Under the pieces are notes generated by a model. That model saw only the letters and a program-made list of their open reading frames with translations, had not been told where the DNA came from and did no database searches. The translations under genes were made by a program, and so were the position numbers. A stretch of DNA of 64,000 nucleotides from Beta vulgaris subsp. vulgaris (taxonomy: Eukaryota; Streptophyta; Magnoliopsida; Caryophyllales; Amaranthaceae): positions 14,709,401-14,773,400 of the forward strand of contig NC_079206.1 in NCBI RefSeq assembly GCF_026745355.1, written 5' to 3'. Of this stretch, positions 34,521 to 45,647 are shown in pieces; the stretch's first letter is position 1, and the number at the start of each line of letters is the position of its first letter.

Positions 34521-36126
34521 AACTCACAACACAATCATTTTCATGACACAACTTGTTAACTGATAATAAATTATGTTTTAAACTCGGGACATGACAGACA
34601 GATGATAAACGGAGGGGACGACTTGTAGTTTTTAAAGTTAATTGTCCAGTACTTTTAATTGGGAGTAAGGTACCATTTCCAACTACAACAGAACTAGACC
34701 CAGTATAAGGAGTTTTAATAGAGAACGTACCATCCTGAGGAGTCATGTGAGAAGCAGCTCCCGAATCCGAGTACCAGACTGAGTCATTAGCTTCACCCCC
34801 AACAGACAGTGCAGCTAAGGCTCGAGTGACACTTTCTGAGGAGGAGGGAACAAAGCTATGATTGAAACGCTGGGGACAGTAGGCAGCTTGGTGACCTGGA
34901 AACCAACACAAACCACATGTATAGGAAGTAGGGGTAGAGGTAACATTGTTACTAGGTGATGAATTACTCCCTGCAGACGACAAATTATTAGTAATAGAAT
35001 CTAGGCAAGGCATACTATAAGATGACAAGTCAGAAAATTTACTTATACCATTTGATCGTCCCCGATTACCATTATTGTTGTTGTTGTTTCCTCCAGGGCC
35101 ACGATTATTATTATTTCCACCATTATTATTCCGAGCATTGTTGCCCCCACGAGTATTATTACCACCTCTGTTTCTGTTATTCCTTCCCCGATTTCTCCCT
35201 CCAGAATTATTCTGGGAGGAGGAATTTGAACCAGTACCAGTAGATTTAACGGCAAGTAATGCATGATGGGATGAGGGATCAGATGCATCCTTAGAATTGA
35301 GCAATCGTTGTTCATGCAGTAGCAACTTGGGACGCAAATCATCAAAACTAATTGGGAATGGATAATGCAGAAGGGTAGTAACTATATGAGCGTACTCAGA
35401 ATCACGATCCAATCCAAACAGGGTATACTGCACTAAATCCTGGTTCGACACAGGACATTGAATAGCAGCAAGGGAATCAGCAATCACCTTAATCTCACGT
35501 AAATACCCATCCATCGTCTGGGAAGCAGTCTTTTTAAGACGAGTTAGTCTTCCCTTTAATTCCATTGATCTGGCCATACTAGCATGCATAAATCGAGATT
35601 GTAATCTAGTCCAAATTTCGACAGAGGTAGACAAATCATGTACATCCACAAAAACATCCCTAGATAAGGTGGCAAAAATCCAAGATTTGATTTGTTGATC
35701 CACACGTAAATATTCATAAAATTGAGGATTAGAAACAGGTATGCCATGATCATCAATAACAGTCGCAGGAGGAATAGAAATAGTGCCTTCAACCATACCA
35801 AATAATTGATGCGAAAGAATTAAACAAGTAATTTGGGTTTTCCACAATAAATAATCTTCAGGAGAAGAAAGAGTAATTGTTACCAAATTGTTGAGATTAG
35901 GGGCAGAGATCTGTGGGAGGGCAAAAAGGGAAGCCGAATGAGAGGAGGAAAACATGGGCATGGCGGAGAAGTGGGGTCCGACGGAGGTGGCCGAAAATCC
36001 GGGCGAGAACCGAGGGGTAGTCCGTGAGGAGGACGGAGTAGAGGATCCCGGAAGCACCGACAATGAGACGCCGGGACCGAAGCTCGAAAACCCAGCAGTC
36101 GAGGAGGGCTGCGGGAAAGATTGCAA
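34495..36126 (-). pseudogene. Copia copy 2 gag and protease
   Basis: A 543-residue frame. It opens with a Ser/Pro-rich N-terminus, then the capsid region (LSSPEDYLLWKTQITCLI, near residues 90-110, and WTRLQSRFMHASMARSMELK). An Asn/Gly/Arg-rich low-complexity stretch follows (around 305-365), then a CCHC knuckle (CGLCWFPGHQAAYC). The protease active site is DSGAASHM, with HNLLSVNKLC after it. It ends in a frameshift where the GAG-pre-integrase region begins. It is the longest intact piece of this copy. Confidence 0.9.
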
Positions 36127-36380
36127 AAAAGGCTGGCCGGCATATAGAGCGGTGGTGGCCGGTGTTCCGAATAGCGGCGCCGATGAGATGATCGGGGTGG
36201 CAGGAGAGTAGGCCTACGGTGGCTGCGTGTGAGCAGTAGCAGGGGAGGAAGTCTGAGAAGGAAACTCCATGGCCAGGTTCGTGAAAGAAAGAAAAAAATT
36301 CCGGTGAAAACAAATTTCGGTGGTTTTTTTTTTTTTTTTCTTTTCCTTTTTTTTGTGTTTTTCTTTTAGGAAAACCTAGG

Positions 36381-36392
36381 CTCTTGATACCA
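36381..36392 (-). other. primer-binding site (Copia copy 2)
   Basis: On the minus strand, TGGTATCAAGAG follows the LTR end ...TTGTACA directly. It fits initiator tRNA-Met. Confidence 0.88.
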
Positions 36393-36526
36393 TGTACAAG
36401 TGTGGGAATAATTGTGTGTTAACCTGTTGTAGGTTAACCTGGCATTCAATATATATAGTGTTTATATTACAGACCTATGACTAGTAAAGTACCATTCTAC
36501 CCTTTACAATATAATATTATCCAATA
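36393..36526 (-). repeat. 5' LTR (Copia copy 2)
   Basis: 134 bp. Identical to 31287-31442 apart from the 20-bp indel and the terminal CA. Confidence 0.93.
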
Positions 36527-36543
36527 ACCACCACATACGAACC

Positions 36544-36910
36544 TGTTAAAGGTTAATCTAGAAAAATCTAGATGTGCAATGAAAAATATAGTGTAAAGTG
36601 TAAAATAATCAAGTGATGATGTTTCTAGAAATATCTTGTAAAAATCAAGATATTAGACAAATAAAGAAAAATCTAGAAACTAGTATACAACAACTATAAA
36701 TATGTTGTGTGCATGAGTTAAATGGGAGCCAAACAAGTGAGCTCTACACAAGATATTAGGAAAGGTAGAAACAAAGGGTTTTATCAAGGTGAATGAGAGA
36801 CATGAGCTCTCACAAACACACCTGTATAGTTAATATCAATGAAAATACAATTTTATGATACTATTCGGGTCCATCAAAACATCCGTGTGCACCACATATT
36901 CTATATATCA
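36544..36910 (+). repeat. 5' LTR (copy 3)
   Basis: TGTTAAAGGTTAATCTAG...TATATATCA. TG...CA ends, directly followed by the primer-binding site. Confidence 0.88.
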
Positions 36911-37200
36911 TGGTATCAGAGCCGCAAAAGTGATTACAAAGAAGATCGAAGGCCCGAGAGATGGAAATCAAGCTTGTAAGAAGAGACTTGGATGACACAA
37001 TCAAGGTAAGTATCTTATAAAAAATTTCAAAGAAGATAATTCAAAAGGTATAGAGATGAAATAAAAGAGTTTTAAGAGAAGACAAAAATAGAAGATATAT
37101 TTGGAAATTAAAATATGATGATGGAGAAAAAAAAAAGGATGAGATAACTTTTGAGAAATGTTGAAGATTAGAATATAGGATAAGTTGGATGGTTGATGAC

Positions 37201-38575
37201 TGATAAGTCATTTTTATATATAGTTTTTAGGTGCATTTAGGTTGCATTTTAGAGCATTTAGTTTCATATTTAGGTTCATTGTTGCATTATATTCTTAAGT
37301 TATGCTTTTCTATTCCTATTCGGTATGTTTTCTTGTTTTTGATGAATTTCAGGCATTGATAACGTATTTTGAGTATGATTAGCTAAGTTTGAGGATTAGG
37401 AGCACTTGGAAAGAAGCTACAATGCATAAGGATCGTATGGATATGTCATAGTACGAGTTTGAGCAAAAACGAAGCGGAAAATCATTAGAAGAAATGTGAA
37501 AAAAGAGTCATGTCTACTCTTCTGATCATAACTTTTGATGTACTTCTTAAAATCGAGTAATTCCAGCTGATTTGGAAACTAGACTTGAAGAGCTTTCCAA
37601 CGATAGGTGGCACGCCCCGAGGAGACTTCTAGTCAAGGAGTTATGCTTTCCGGAAGATTACACTGTTTCTGCTGGAATCTGCCACGCGTACGCGCAGATG
37701 ACTAATCCGCCTATTAATGATTTAATTAAGACTTTCCTTATCTTGTAAATTACTTTCCTAGTCATATTAGGTTAAAAGATATTATTTAGATAGGTTTTTA
37801 TTCTTTTTCTCTCTCCTCTCCCCTTTTCACGTTATTTTATTATTTTTCTTAGTTTAGTTTTCTCTTCCTCTTTTTCTCTCTAGTTTCTAGTTGTAAATCA
37901 TAGTTTTTGTTCTTCTTCATTAATCTATGATTTTTATTAGTTTCTTTTCTTCTTGATTTCTTTGATTATGCTTTTCTTGGTAGATTTAGATTTCATTCTT
38001 TATTTCATGATAGAGTAGTTTTTATTTCTAGGGTTTGGGAATCCATGTTTATATGTTATGATTTGATTTATATTTATTCATGGTTTGATTAATTATTGAT
38101 TTCTCTAATTGATTAGTGTTTTATTGTTAATCTTGCAATCTGATCACTTGTCTGATTAAATATTGTTAATATCGAGTTATAGATCGAGAGATAGTACTCT
38201 TTAGAGGCTTACCTACAATTAGCAAATCTGATTATGTTGAGCGACCGTACTAGCATATGTTGATTTGAGAGCGTTAATGTCTGACCAAGGATTAACCTGT
38301 GCTCTAGATATCTGATTGATTGAACTATTGATGGTATTTTGATAGATTATAGTTATAAACATGGTGAACCATTACCCTAGATCCTTTTTAGTTTGATTTT
38401 CTTTATTTATTAGTTTAGAACCTTAATTCACATACTTCTGATCTTGTTTAGTTTCTCTATACCTTATAAACTAGATTAAACGACCATCTCTCTGTGGATT
38501 CGACCCTACTTACCCTACTACATTGTTAGAAGGTTTTGCAGGAATTATTTTTGACGGGTGTACGACAACCTATCA
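37201..38575 (+). repeat. 5' LTR (Gypsy-type)
   Basis: 1375 bp. Aligns along its whole length with 43456-44801. Confidence 0.93.
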
Positions 38576-38580
38576 AATTT

Positions 38581-38598
38581 TGGCGCCGTTGCCGGGGA
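38581..38598 (+). other. primer-binding site (tRNA-Asp)
   Basis: TGGCGCCGTTGCCGGGGA, complementary to the CCA end of plant tRNA-Asp, 5 bp after the LTR. Confidence 0.9.
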
Positions 38599-38723
38599 GA
38601 CGGTATAGTTTTATTTAGTTTTTATTGTTGGTGAAATTAAACTGTGTATATATTTATTTATATTTTTTTCTTTCTTTTTGTGATTTTTTTTTTGTTTTTT
38701 TCTTCTCTGTTTTAGTGTGTTGT

Positions 38724-39707
38724 ATGGAGTCGTATAATCATAGTTCAGATGGGGATGTTTTTTCTAATTATCAAGGGCAATATGATTATTCTGGGTATTA
38801 TAATGCTAATGATTATGTTTATGATGCATCATATGATTGTCAAAATTTACAAAATCTGTGCATGAATTCTTATGAATATTCTCATGACCCTAATGAGTCT
38901 TATGTGCCTGATTATACCCAATGTTATCAACCTGAAGAGAATAATTATTTTCAACTTGAAACATCAGAGCGTCATGAACTTTTTAATATGATGAAAGAGT
39001 ATATTGCTAAACAACATGAAGATTTAAATGAATTAGCTAATGATTACCAAAACATAGCGAAATCTATTGAATTTCTTGTTGTGCAGCAATCTACTAACCA
39101 ACAGGTGATACTTGATGATACTGATATTAGTGTTGAGAATTATAATTCGGAAGAGAAAGGTATTGATTTGACTCACGATAATTTGGTAGAAGGTAAGGGT
39201 GTAATTGGTAGAGTTGGTAGTTTGTGTCTCTCTGTTGACGAATCTATAGTTGAAAGTGAAGTGTCTGACACTTTTACGATAAACTTTTCATCTGCATATG
39301 AGTCTAAAGTTGAGAGTGAAATAGTGCATGAGTCTTTGTCGGCTCCATCTGATACTGTTTTTGAATCTCATGTTCCATTCTCTCAAAAACTTGGCATTAT
39401 TCCTCCATTTCCTATATTATATCCTCCATCGTTTCTTCTTTCTCCTCTTTTGAATGACTCACATAATAACATAAATAATGTACATTTAGTTTCTTTTCCT
39501 TCTTTTGAGTCATGTAAAAAGACTAACGATTTTTATTTTTCTTCTTCTTGTAAATATAATTTTTCCTTTGATTTTTCTTTTTGTAGTTTTAGTAATTATT
39601 TAGTACTAATTTTTTTCATTTTCGCTTTTCACTCTTATATAATATGCTCTGAGATGTCTGCAGGAACATATGATAAGCTTCTTAGAACATTGAACTATTA
39701 TGAGTGA
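38724..39707 (+). CDS. ORF of the Gypsy-type element, function unknown
   Basis: 327 residues from the first ATG (MESYNHSSDGDVFSNYQGQY). The frame stays open further upstream only over a T-rich leader. The N-terminus is rich in Tyr, Asn, Asp and Ser. Residues about 80-130 could form a coiled coil (SERHELFNMMKEYIAKQHEDLNEL without the break). An acidic Glu/Ser/Val-rich stretch follows. Near the C-terminus is a hydrophobic segment (NYLVLIFFIFAFHSYIICS) that could span a membrane. I see no CCHC knuckle, protease or capsid motif. By position it corresponds to gag or to the extra ORF1 found upstream of gag in some Tat/Ogre elements. Coding capacity is real; function is not recognised. Confidence 0.6.
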   Translation: MESYNHSSDGDVFSNYQGQYDYSGYYNANDYVYDASYDCQNLQNLCMNSYEYSHDPNESYVPDYTQCYQPEENNYFQLETSERHELFNMMKEYIAKQHEDLNELANDYQNIAKSIEFLVVQQSTNQQVILDDTDISVENYNSEEKGIDLTHDNLVEGKGVIGRVGSLCLSVDESIVESEVSDTFTINFSSAYESKVESEIVHESLSAPSDTVFESHVPFSQKLGIIPPFPILYPPSFLLSPLLNDSHNNINNVHLVSFPSFESCKKTNDFYFSSSCKYNFSFDFSFCSFSNYLVLIFFIFAFHSYIICSEMSAGTYDKLLRTLNYYE

Positions 39708-39751
39708 TCTACTAATCTTGAAAAGTCATGCAAGACATTAAAGTGCGCTTC

Positions 39752-39767
39752 TCGGGAGGCAACCCGA
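39752..39767 (+). other. small hairpin after the element ORF
   Basis: TCGGG-AGGCAA-CCCGA, a perfect 5-bp stem with a 6-nt loop, 45 bp after the stop codon. From memory, similar GGGAGGCAACCC motifs occur in other plant Gypsy elements. Confidence 0.55.
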
Positions 39768-39949
39768 ACATTAACTTATTTTCTCTTTTCTTTTCTTTAC
39801 TTTTTATTACGATTTTTGTCTTTGTTTCTTCCTTTTTGAGTGATTTTGCTGACTTTAGGGTGTTTTGATTTTTTTTTTTTTTGTAGGTGGAACGAGTTTA
39901 AAAAAAAAAAAAAAAAAAAAACGAACGAACGAAGAAGAAAGCGACAGGA

Positions 39950-40446
39950 ATTCGCCCACGCCATTCTTGTTTCTCAGGCACCATCTCCCAATACCTTCTC
40001 ACGCATCCTTACTTCACTCCATCGCTGACCATCACAGAAAACCGGAGCACCAACATCATCGGCGCACCATCATCACCCGTCGCCGGCGTCAGTCCGCGCG
40101 CACTCCTCTCCCTCCGCGCCTTCTTCTTCTCCCTCTTACCGCACCACTCACCGACAACCAACACCGCGCACTACCACCGGATTATCGCCGGCATCCAAAC
40201 CATCCGTCCATCACCAGGCCCCCTCGCACTCCTCTTGAGCCCACACCAGCCGGCCTCCTGATCGCCTCCCATACGCCGCTAGTTGCCACCCATCCCACCA
40301 CCGAACCACCATCAACCTGCGCACCACCATTATCACAGCTTCCGTCTTGTTCGCACCCCAGCCAACCTTCCCCCTGTTTTCTTCTCTCTCTTCGTTTCTT
40401 TAACATGGTTGATAAACGCAGCCTCACTTTACTAACGCAACCTTAA
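39950..40446 (+). other. GC-rich segment inside the Gypsy-type element
   Basis: Clearly more C/G-rich than the surrounding AT-rich interior, with long open frames on both strands but no recognisable domain (His/Pro/Arg/Thr-rich). It looks like a plant 5' leader or a captured host fragment. The origin is not determined. Confidence 0.4.
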
Positions 40447-42025
40447 AAAAATCCCAAAAAATCCTTATTATCATATTCTTTCTAAAAAAACCCTTTCTCT
40501 CTCTAAAAATATTCTCTCCTCCTCTCTAACTGTTAGATATAAAAAAAAAACTTCATTGAAGATCTACAAATTTTAATTTGATATTCAATGGACCATAATT
40601 TTGACCCAATCGAATTTCAATCTGATGTAAGTTGTGAATTTTTTTTCGTAATTATGATTCAAGTTGTGAATTTTTTTTTCATAATTATGATTCGTAATGC
40701 ATGATTAGTCTGTTTCGTGTAGACTTACATGAAACAGTAACAACTACTTCATCCAAGTTATATGAAATAGGATAAACCATTTCATCCTAGTTATATGAAA
40801 CAGTATTATTAATTTTGTTCAATTCACATGAAGCAGTAAGAGCTATTCCATTCAATTATACAACAAGCCAATTTATGTCATACTAGTTTTTGGCTAATTA
40901 TACAACAAATGCAAGTATACAAACTGTTATAGATGGCGTTTGCTTGCAAAATCATACACCAATGCTTTACGCCATATATTTCATTAGGAAACCGATGATA
41001 CACCTCGCCTCATTCATACAGTTGGTACAATAATTCCACTCATCATTATTTGATTTTGTGATGGGCCCATAACTAACAGGATTATAACCAAAAAAGTAGA
41101 AGTATTTAATCAACACTTTGATCTCCACATCAATTTATCAAGATCTTTCTTGAAACCTAAATTAATTTTAGAATGGAACAGCAATAACAGTTACCAGTAA
41201 AACAATTACCAAGATCAAACGCAAGGCTTCGTCTATTACCCCCTCAGAAGAAATGTATGGAGAAAGAGAGAGAACTGAGAATTATGGAGAGATGAGAGAG
41301 AATTATGAAAAATGGAAATCTCCCCAATTTGTTCAAATCTATGAAAATCTAAAGAGGAAAGTGAGGTTAAAATCTATGAAAATCTGAAGAGGACGAAGAG
41401 GAAGATGGAGAGAGTAGTTAGAGAGAGAAATGAGTTTTGAGGCAAAGGGTATTTTAGATATTTTGTAGGGTTGTATTAGTAAAGTGAGGTTGTATTTAGC
41501 AACCCCCTTCTTTAATCTGTTTCTTTTATTTTTCTTCTTTTTCTTTTCTGTTTCCTTTCTTTCTTTTCTTTTTTTTTTTTTTTTTTCTTCTCGAATTCTT
41601 ATTATCTTTAGCTTACTTTTCTGTTTCATTATTTTTAATTTCATTTTTCATTTTTTTATCGATATTTGTTGTAGGTTTCTCTCACATAGGCCCTAAATTG
41701 CTTCAAGCTAGCTTTGGCGAAGAATTATGACATGATCATTGAGCATATTTGACTCTTCTCCTCAATTAATTGGGTAGTAAGCATTTATTTTCACTTGAAC
41801 ATGTTATTGATGTTCGTTTTGAATTTTCGCTTGAATTTTTGTTTTGATGCCATCTTGTTGAGAATTCTTTTTGAGCACACTACTTGAATTATTGAATTGT
41901 CGGGATTTGTGTGTGGTTTTTGTGGTGTTGTGATTCTGGGTGGGTGATTTTAGTGTTGGATGATTGTCGGGGTTGGTTTTGGTTCCTTCTCTAATCTGGT
42001 TTATGCAGTGAGGACACTGCAAATT

Positions 42026-43455
42026 CTAGCTTGGGGGAGGAATATTCTATCTTTTATTGCTTTTTAGTGTAGATTTCATTGCTTTCATAGGATGTTGCAC
42101 GGTTTGTACTGCTTATTAGGAGTGGGAGTTTACGTGTAACCAAAAAAATTGTACTGCTTTCTTAGTTGCATTAACATATTTCATCTCATTTTAGTTGCAT
42201 CTATGGGACTACTGCTAAGACTTTTTGAGAACCTTGTTGATATTTTACTACATTTGTTAAGTGTCACTCATCTTGTTCATGATACTTCATAGCACGATTG
42301 TTTCGCAACTGATTGTTTGTGGTAAGATTGTGGATCTCTCTCTGACTCGATTTAACATTACTATGCAGACACCTTAACCTAAGTGAGCTTTTGTGCCGAT
42401 AAACTGACGTATCTGTGTCAGTTATGTTCTTTCATGTGTGATTAGTTCCTCGTTGTTGCATTGATCTTGACTTTGACTTGGTACTCCTTGATATTTGATA
42501 GTGCATATATTTTGATATGATTGAGGCGTTTCATTTGATGATCTTAGCTCCAGAGTTATTTTTATTTTCATATTATCCTTCCTCTAGCCGCGCTGAGCCT
42601 TTTCTGACTTTGTTTGATTGATACCTACATTACAAGCCATTGGCCTCATTTGATTCTTGTCCCAAGCCTAGCTTGGGGGAGCGAGTATTAGTTTTGGTTT
42701 GGTTTGTATTGAATTGAAGTGCTCTATTTGTGGTTAGAAGGATGAAAAATATGTTTAGTGAGCTTTGAAATTGAATTGAAATAAAAAAAAAAAAAAAAAA
42801 AGTGAAAAATGAAATGAAAAAAAAAGAAAAGAAAAAGAGTTGTGAATAAAGTGAAATAAAAAGGGTTATGATTGAATTTCTTGAGTGAAAAAGGTTGTTG
42901 ATTATATTTGGAGATTGTTGGTTGTTGCACGAGTTGTGATTTCTTGGTCATGTTTTCAGTTATATGATGCTCCCCCTTCTTGGTTTTTCCACCACAATTC
43001 CCAAATTATTTCCATACCTTTAACCTCAGCCCATTACAACCCTTAAAAGTCCTCTTGATCATTATGTATTGATTGTTGAGTATTAAGTGAGTCAAAAAGT
43101 CAAAGTTAAAGAGTATTTGCTTCATCTGAGTCGATTGTTTAGGTTGAGAGTCATTTTTAACCCTTAAACACATGAGAGATTTGAGTGCACATAACTATAG
43201 TGAGGTCTGTCAGGTTTGTTAAATCCAGCTTGGGGAGATGGTTTGTGGTTGATTGGAGAGTCGATTGCGATACATGACATGCTATGCGGCTTTGTTCGAG
43301 CTTGTTTCGATGCTTGGCTTATGTAGTGATTATATCTCTTGTGTTTTCAATTGAGTGTTTAGCCCTGTTGTAGTCCTATATTGTAGGTTGTCTAACTTTT
43401 CCGATGTCTATGTCTTATTGCTTGAGGACAAGCAATGGTTTAGCTTGGGGGAGTT
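42026..43455 (+). repeat. repeated polypurine-like AGCTTGGGGGAG motifs
   Basis: Four copies at 42028-42039, 42669-42681, 43227-43237 (shorter) and 43442-43453. The last abuts the right LTR and is the expected polypurine tract. The copy near 42661 forms a hairpin, CCCAAGC-CTA-GCTTGGG. Confidence 0.75.
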
Positions 43456-44801
43456 TGATAAGTCATTTTATATATAGTTTTTAGGTGCATTTAGGTTGCA
43501 TTTTAGAGCATTTAGTTTCATATTTAGGTTCATTGTTGCATTATATTCTTAAGTTATGCTTTTCTATTCCTATTCGGTATGTTTTCTTGTTTTTGATGAA
43601 TTTCAGGCATTGATAACGTATTTGGAGTATGATTAGCTAAGCTTGAGGATTAGGAGCACTTGGAAAGAAGCTACAATGCATAAGGATCGTATGGATATGT
43701 CATAGTACGAGTTTGAGCAAAAACGAAGCGGAAAATCATTAGAAGAAATGTGAAAAAGAGTCATGTCTACTCTTCTGATCATAACTTTTGATGTACTTCT
43801 TAAAATCGAGTAATTCCAGCTGATTTGGAAACTAGACTTGAAGAGCTTTCCAACGATAGGTGGCACGCCCCGAGGAGACTTCTAGTCAAGGAGTTATGCT
43901 TTCGGAAGATTGCACTGTTTCTGCTGGAATCTGCCACGCGTACGCGGATCACTAATCCGCCTATTAATGATTTATTTAAGACTTTCCTTATCTTGTAAAT
44001 TACTTTCCTAGTCATATTAGGTTAAATATTATTTAGATAGAGTTTTATTCTTTTTCTCTCTCCTCCTCCCCTTTCACGTTATTTTATTATTCTAGTTTAG
44101 TTTTCTCTTCCTCTTTTTCTCTCTAGTTTTAGTTGTAAACCTAGTTTTTTCTTCTTCATTAATCATGATTTTATTAGTTTCTTTCTCTTGATTTCTTTGA
44201 TTATCTTTTCTTGTAGATTTAGATTTCATTCTTTATTTCATGATAGAGTAGTTTTTATTTCTAGGGTTTGGGAATCCATGTTTATATGTTATGATTTGAT
44301 TTATATTTATTCATGGTTTGATTAATTATTGATTTCTCTAATTGATTAGTGTTTTATTGTTAATCTTGCAATCTGATCATTGTCTGATTAAATATTGTTA
44401 ATATCGAGTATAGATCGAGAGATAGTACTCTTTAGAGGCTTACCTACAATTAGCAAATCTGATTATGTTGAGCGACCGTACTAGCATATGTTGATTTGAG
44501 AGCTTAATTCTGACCAAGGATTAACCTGTGCTCTAGATATCTGATTGATTGAACTATTGATGTATTTTGATAGATTATAGTTATAAACATGGTGAACCAT
44601 TACCCTAGATCCTTTTTAGTTTGATTTTCTTTATTTATTAGTTTAGAACTTAATTCACATATTCTGATCTTGTTTAGTTTCTCTATACCTTATAAACTAG
44701 ATTAAACGACCATCTCTCTGTGGATTCGACCCTACTTACCCTACTACATTGTTAGAAGGTTTTGCAGGAATTATTTTTGACGGGTGTACGACAGCCTATC
44801 A
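43456..44801 (+). repeat. 3' LTR (Gypsy-type)
   Basis: 1346 bp. Differences from the left LTR are dominated by small deletions in this copy, with about ten substitutions. Confidence 0.93.
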
Positions 44802-45329
44802 ATGACATGAACATCAACAAATGAAATTAACATTGGAAGAAAAGGAAAGATTAAAAAAAATAACGGAGAATATTGGTGACAAGAGCACCAATAATTGGGA
44901 AAAAGAAGAAAAAGCAAAGTGAAAAGAAAAAGGAGAAGAAGAAAAAAAAAGTTCAAGAGAAAGATTTTGGAGTTTGCTAATGACATGGGCATTAGTAGAG
45001 ATGATTGGTGACATGAGCATCAATGAAAGAATGAAATTGCATAAAGACATGTGAAGAAGAAAAATGAAAATGTTCAGATAGGGGGAGTAAGTTGGTAACA
45101 TGGGTACCAACACAAAACATTAAAGATCAAGAAAATGTGATGAAGAAACAAAGGTATGATGGTTGGTAACAAGGGTACCACCACAAAAAAGTGATAATCA
45201 ACAATATGGAAAGAAGAAAATGGAAGATCAAGGTGTTTGGTGACCTAGGCACCAACGAGGACGAGGATGAAAACGAGAAGAACATCTCAAGAATCAAGTT
45301 TGGAGATAGTTGATGACAAGTGTATCAAC
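44802..45329 (+). repeat. array of short covarying hairpins
   Basis: Seven complete stem-loops at 44872, 44977, 45004, 45091, 45162, 45237 and 45309, plus one split by the Gypsy insertion (left arm 37192-37198, right arm 44812-44818). Each has a 6-7 bp stem and a loop of exactly 7 nt beginning AC (ACAAGAG, ACATGGG, ACATGAG, ACAAGGG and so on). Stems change on both sides together: TTGGTG/CACCAA, TTGGTA/TACCAA, TTGATG/CATCAA. Two have a G-U pair and one a mismatch. Spacers are purine-rich. It lies between the interior and the right LTR of copy 3. Confidence 0.8.
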
Positions 45330-45395
45330 AAGACTTTGAAGATACCTTTGGAAAAAGCATGATGAAGTACAAGAATTTTCAAGATTAAAGGGGAG

Positions 45396-45647
45396 TGTTA
45401 GAGATTAATCTAGAAAATTCTAAATGTTTGATGAAAAATGTGAGAAAAATATCTATTGTGTATCTAGAAGTATCTTGTGAAAAATTTAAGATATTTGTAC
45501 TTGAAAGAAAAATCTAGAAACTAGGATACAACAACTATAAATATGTTGTGCACATGAGTTAAATGGGAGACAAACAAGTGAGCTACACACAAGATATTAG
45601 GAAAGGTAGAAACAAAGGGTTCTACCAAGGTGAATGAGAGACATGAG
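45396..45647 (+). repeat. 3' LTR (copy 3), truncated
   Basis: TGTTAGAGATTAATCTAG... follows AAAGGGGAG. Homology to the left LTR stops at ACATGAG, so about 115 bp is missing. Confidence 0.87.

Larger units (their letters stand above)
31287..36526 (-). mobile_element. Copia LTR retrotransposon (copy 2), minus strand
   Basis: Very short LTRs (134 and 156 bp) enclose gag, protease, integrase, RT and RNase H on the minus strand. The primer-binding site is at 36381-36392 and a polypurine tract at about 31443-31453. A 5-bp target duplication ACCAC lies at 31282-31286 and 36527-36531. The two LTRs show no substitutions over the shared 133 bp and differ only by a 20-bp indel and the last bases. The coding region, however, carries many frameshifts. 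It is inserted 12 bp outside the left LTR of the older element at 36544. Confidence 0.95.
37201..44801 (+). mobile_element. Gypsy-type LARD-like element (7.6 kb), complete
   Basis: LTRs of 1375 and 1346 bp with TGATAAGTCA...CCTATCA ends and a perfect 5-bp target duplication ATGAC (37196-37200 and 44802-44806). The primer-binding site at 38581-38598 fits the 3' end of plant tRNA-Asp, as in Athila/Tat-type Gypsy elements. The 4.9-kb interior has one ORF after the primer site, but no protease, RT or integrase motif was found on either strand, so it is a large non-autonomous derivative. Several AGCTTGGGGGAG tracts precede the right LTR. Confidence 0.9.
36544..45647 (+). mobile_element. non-autonomous Copia-like LTR element (copy 3), split by a Gypsy element
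   Basis: The 367-bp left LTR is followed by the primer-binding site TGGTATCAGAGCC at 36911-36923. The right LTR starts at 45396 behind AAAGGGGAG. Without the inserted Gypsy element the interior is only about 0.9 kb and has no gag or pol motif, so it depended on another element's proteins. The right LTR stops after ACATGAG at 45647 and lacks its last 115 bp. The LTRs have diverged clearly more than those of the other two Copia copies. The interior holds an array of covarying hairpins. Confidence 0.87.

Noticed and set aside
39865..40446. 193-residue His/Pro/Arg-rich frame inside the Gypsy-type element
   Set aside because: Low-complexity composition, no conserved motif, and an equally open frame on the opposite strand; kept only as a GC-rich segment.
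44802..45329. Reading the hairpin array as a CRISPR array or as coding repeats
   Set aside because: The repeats are not identical, spacers are not uniform and frames are not kept open; the shared feature is pairing, not sequence.
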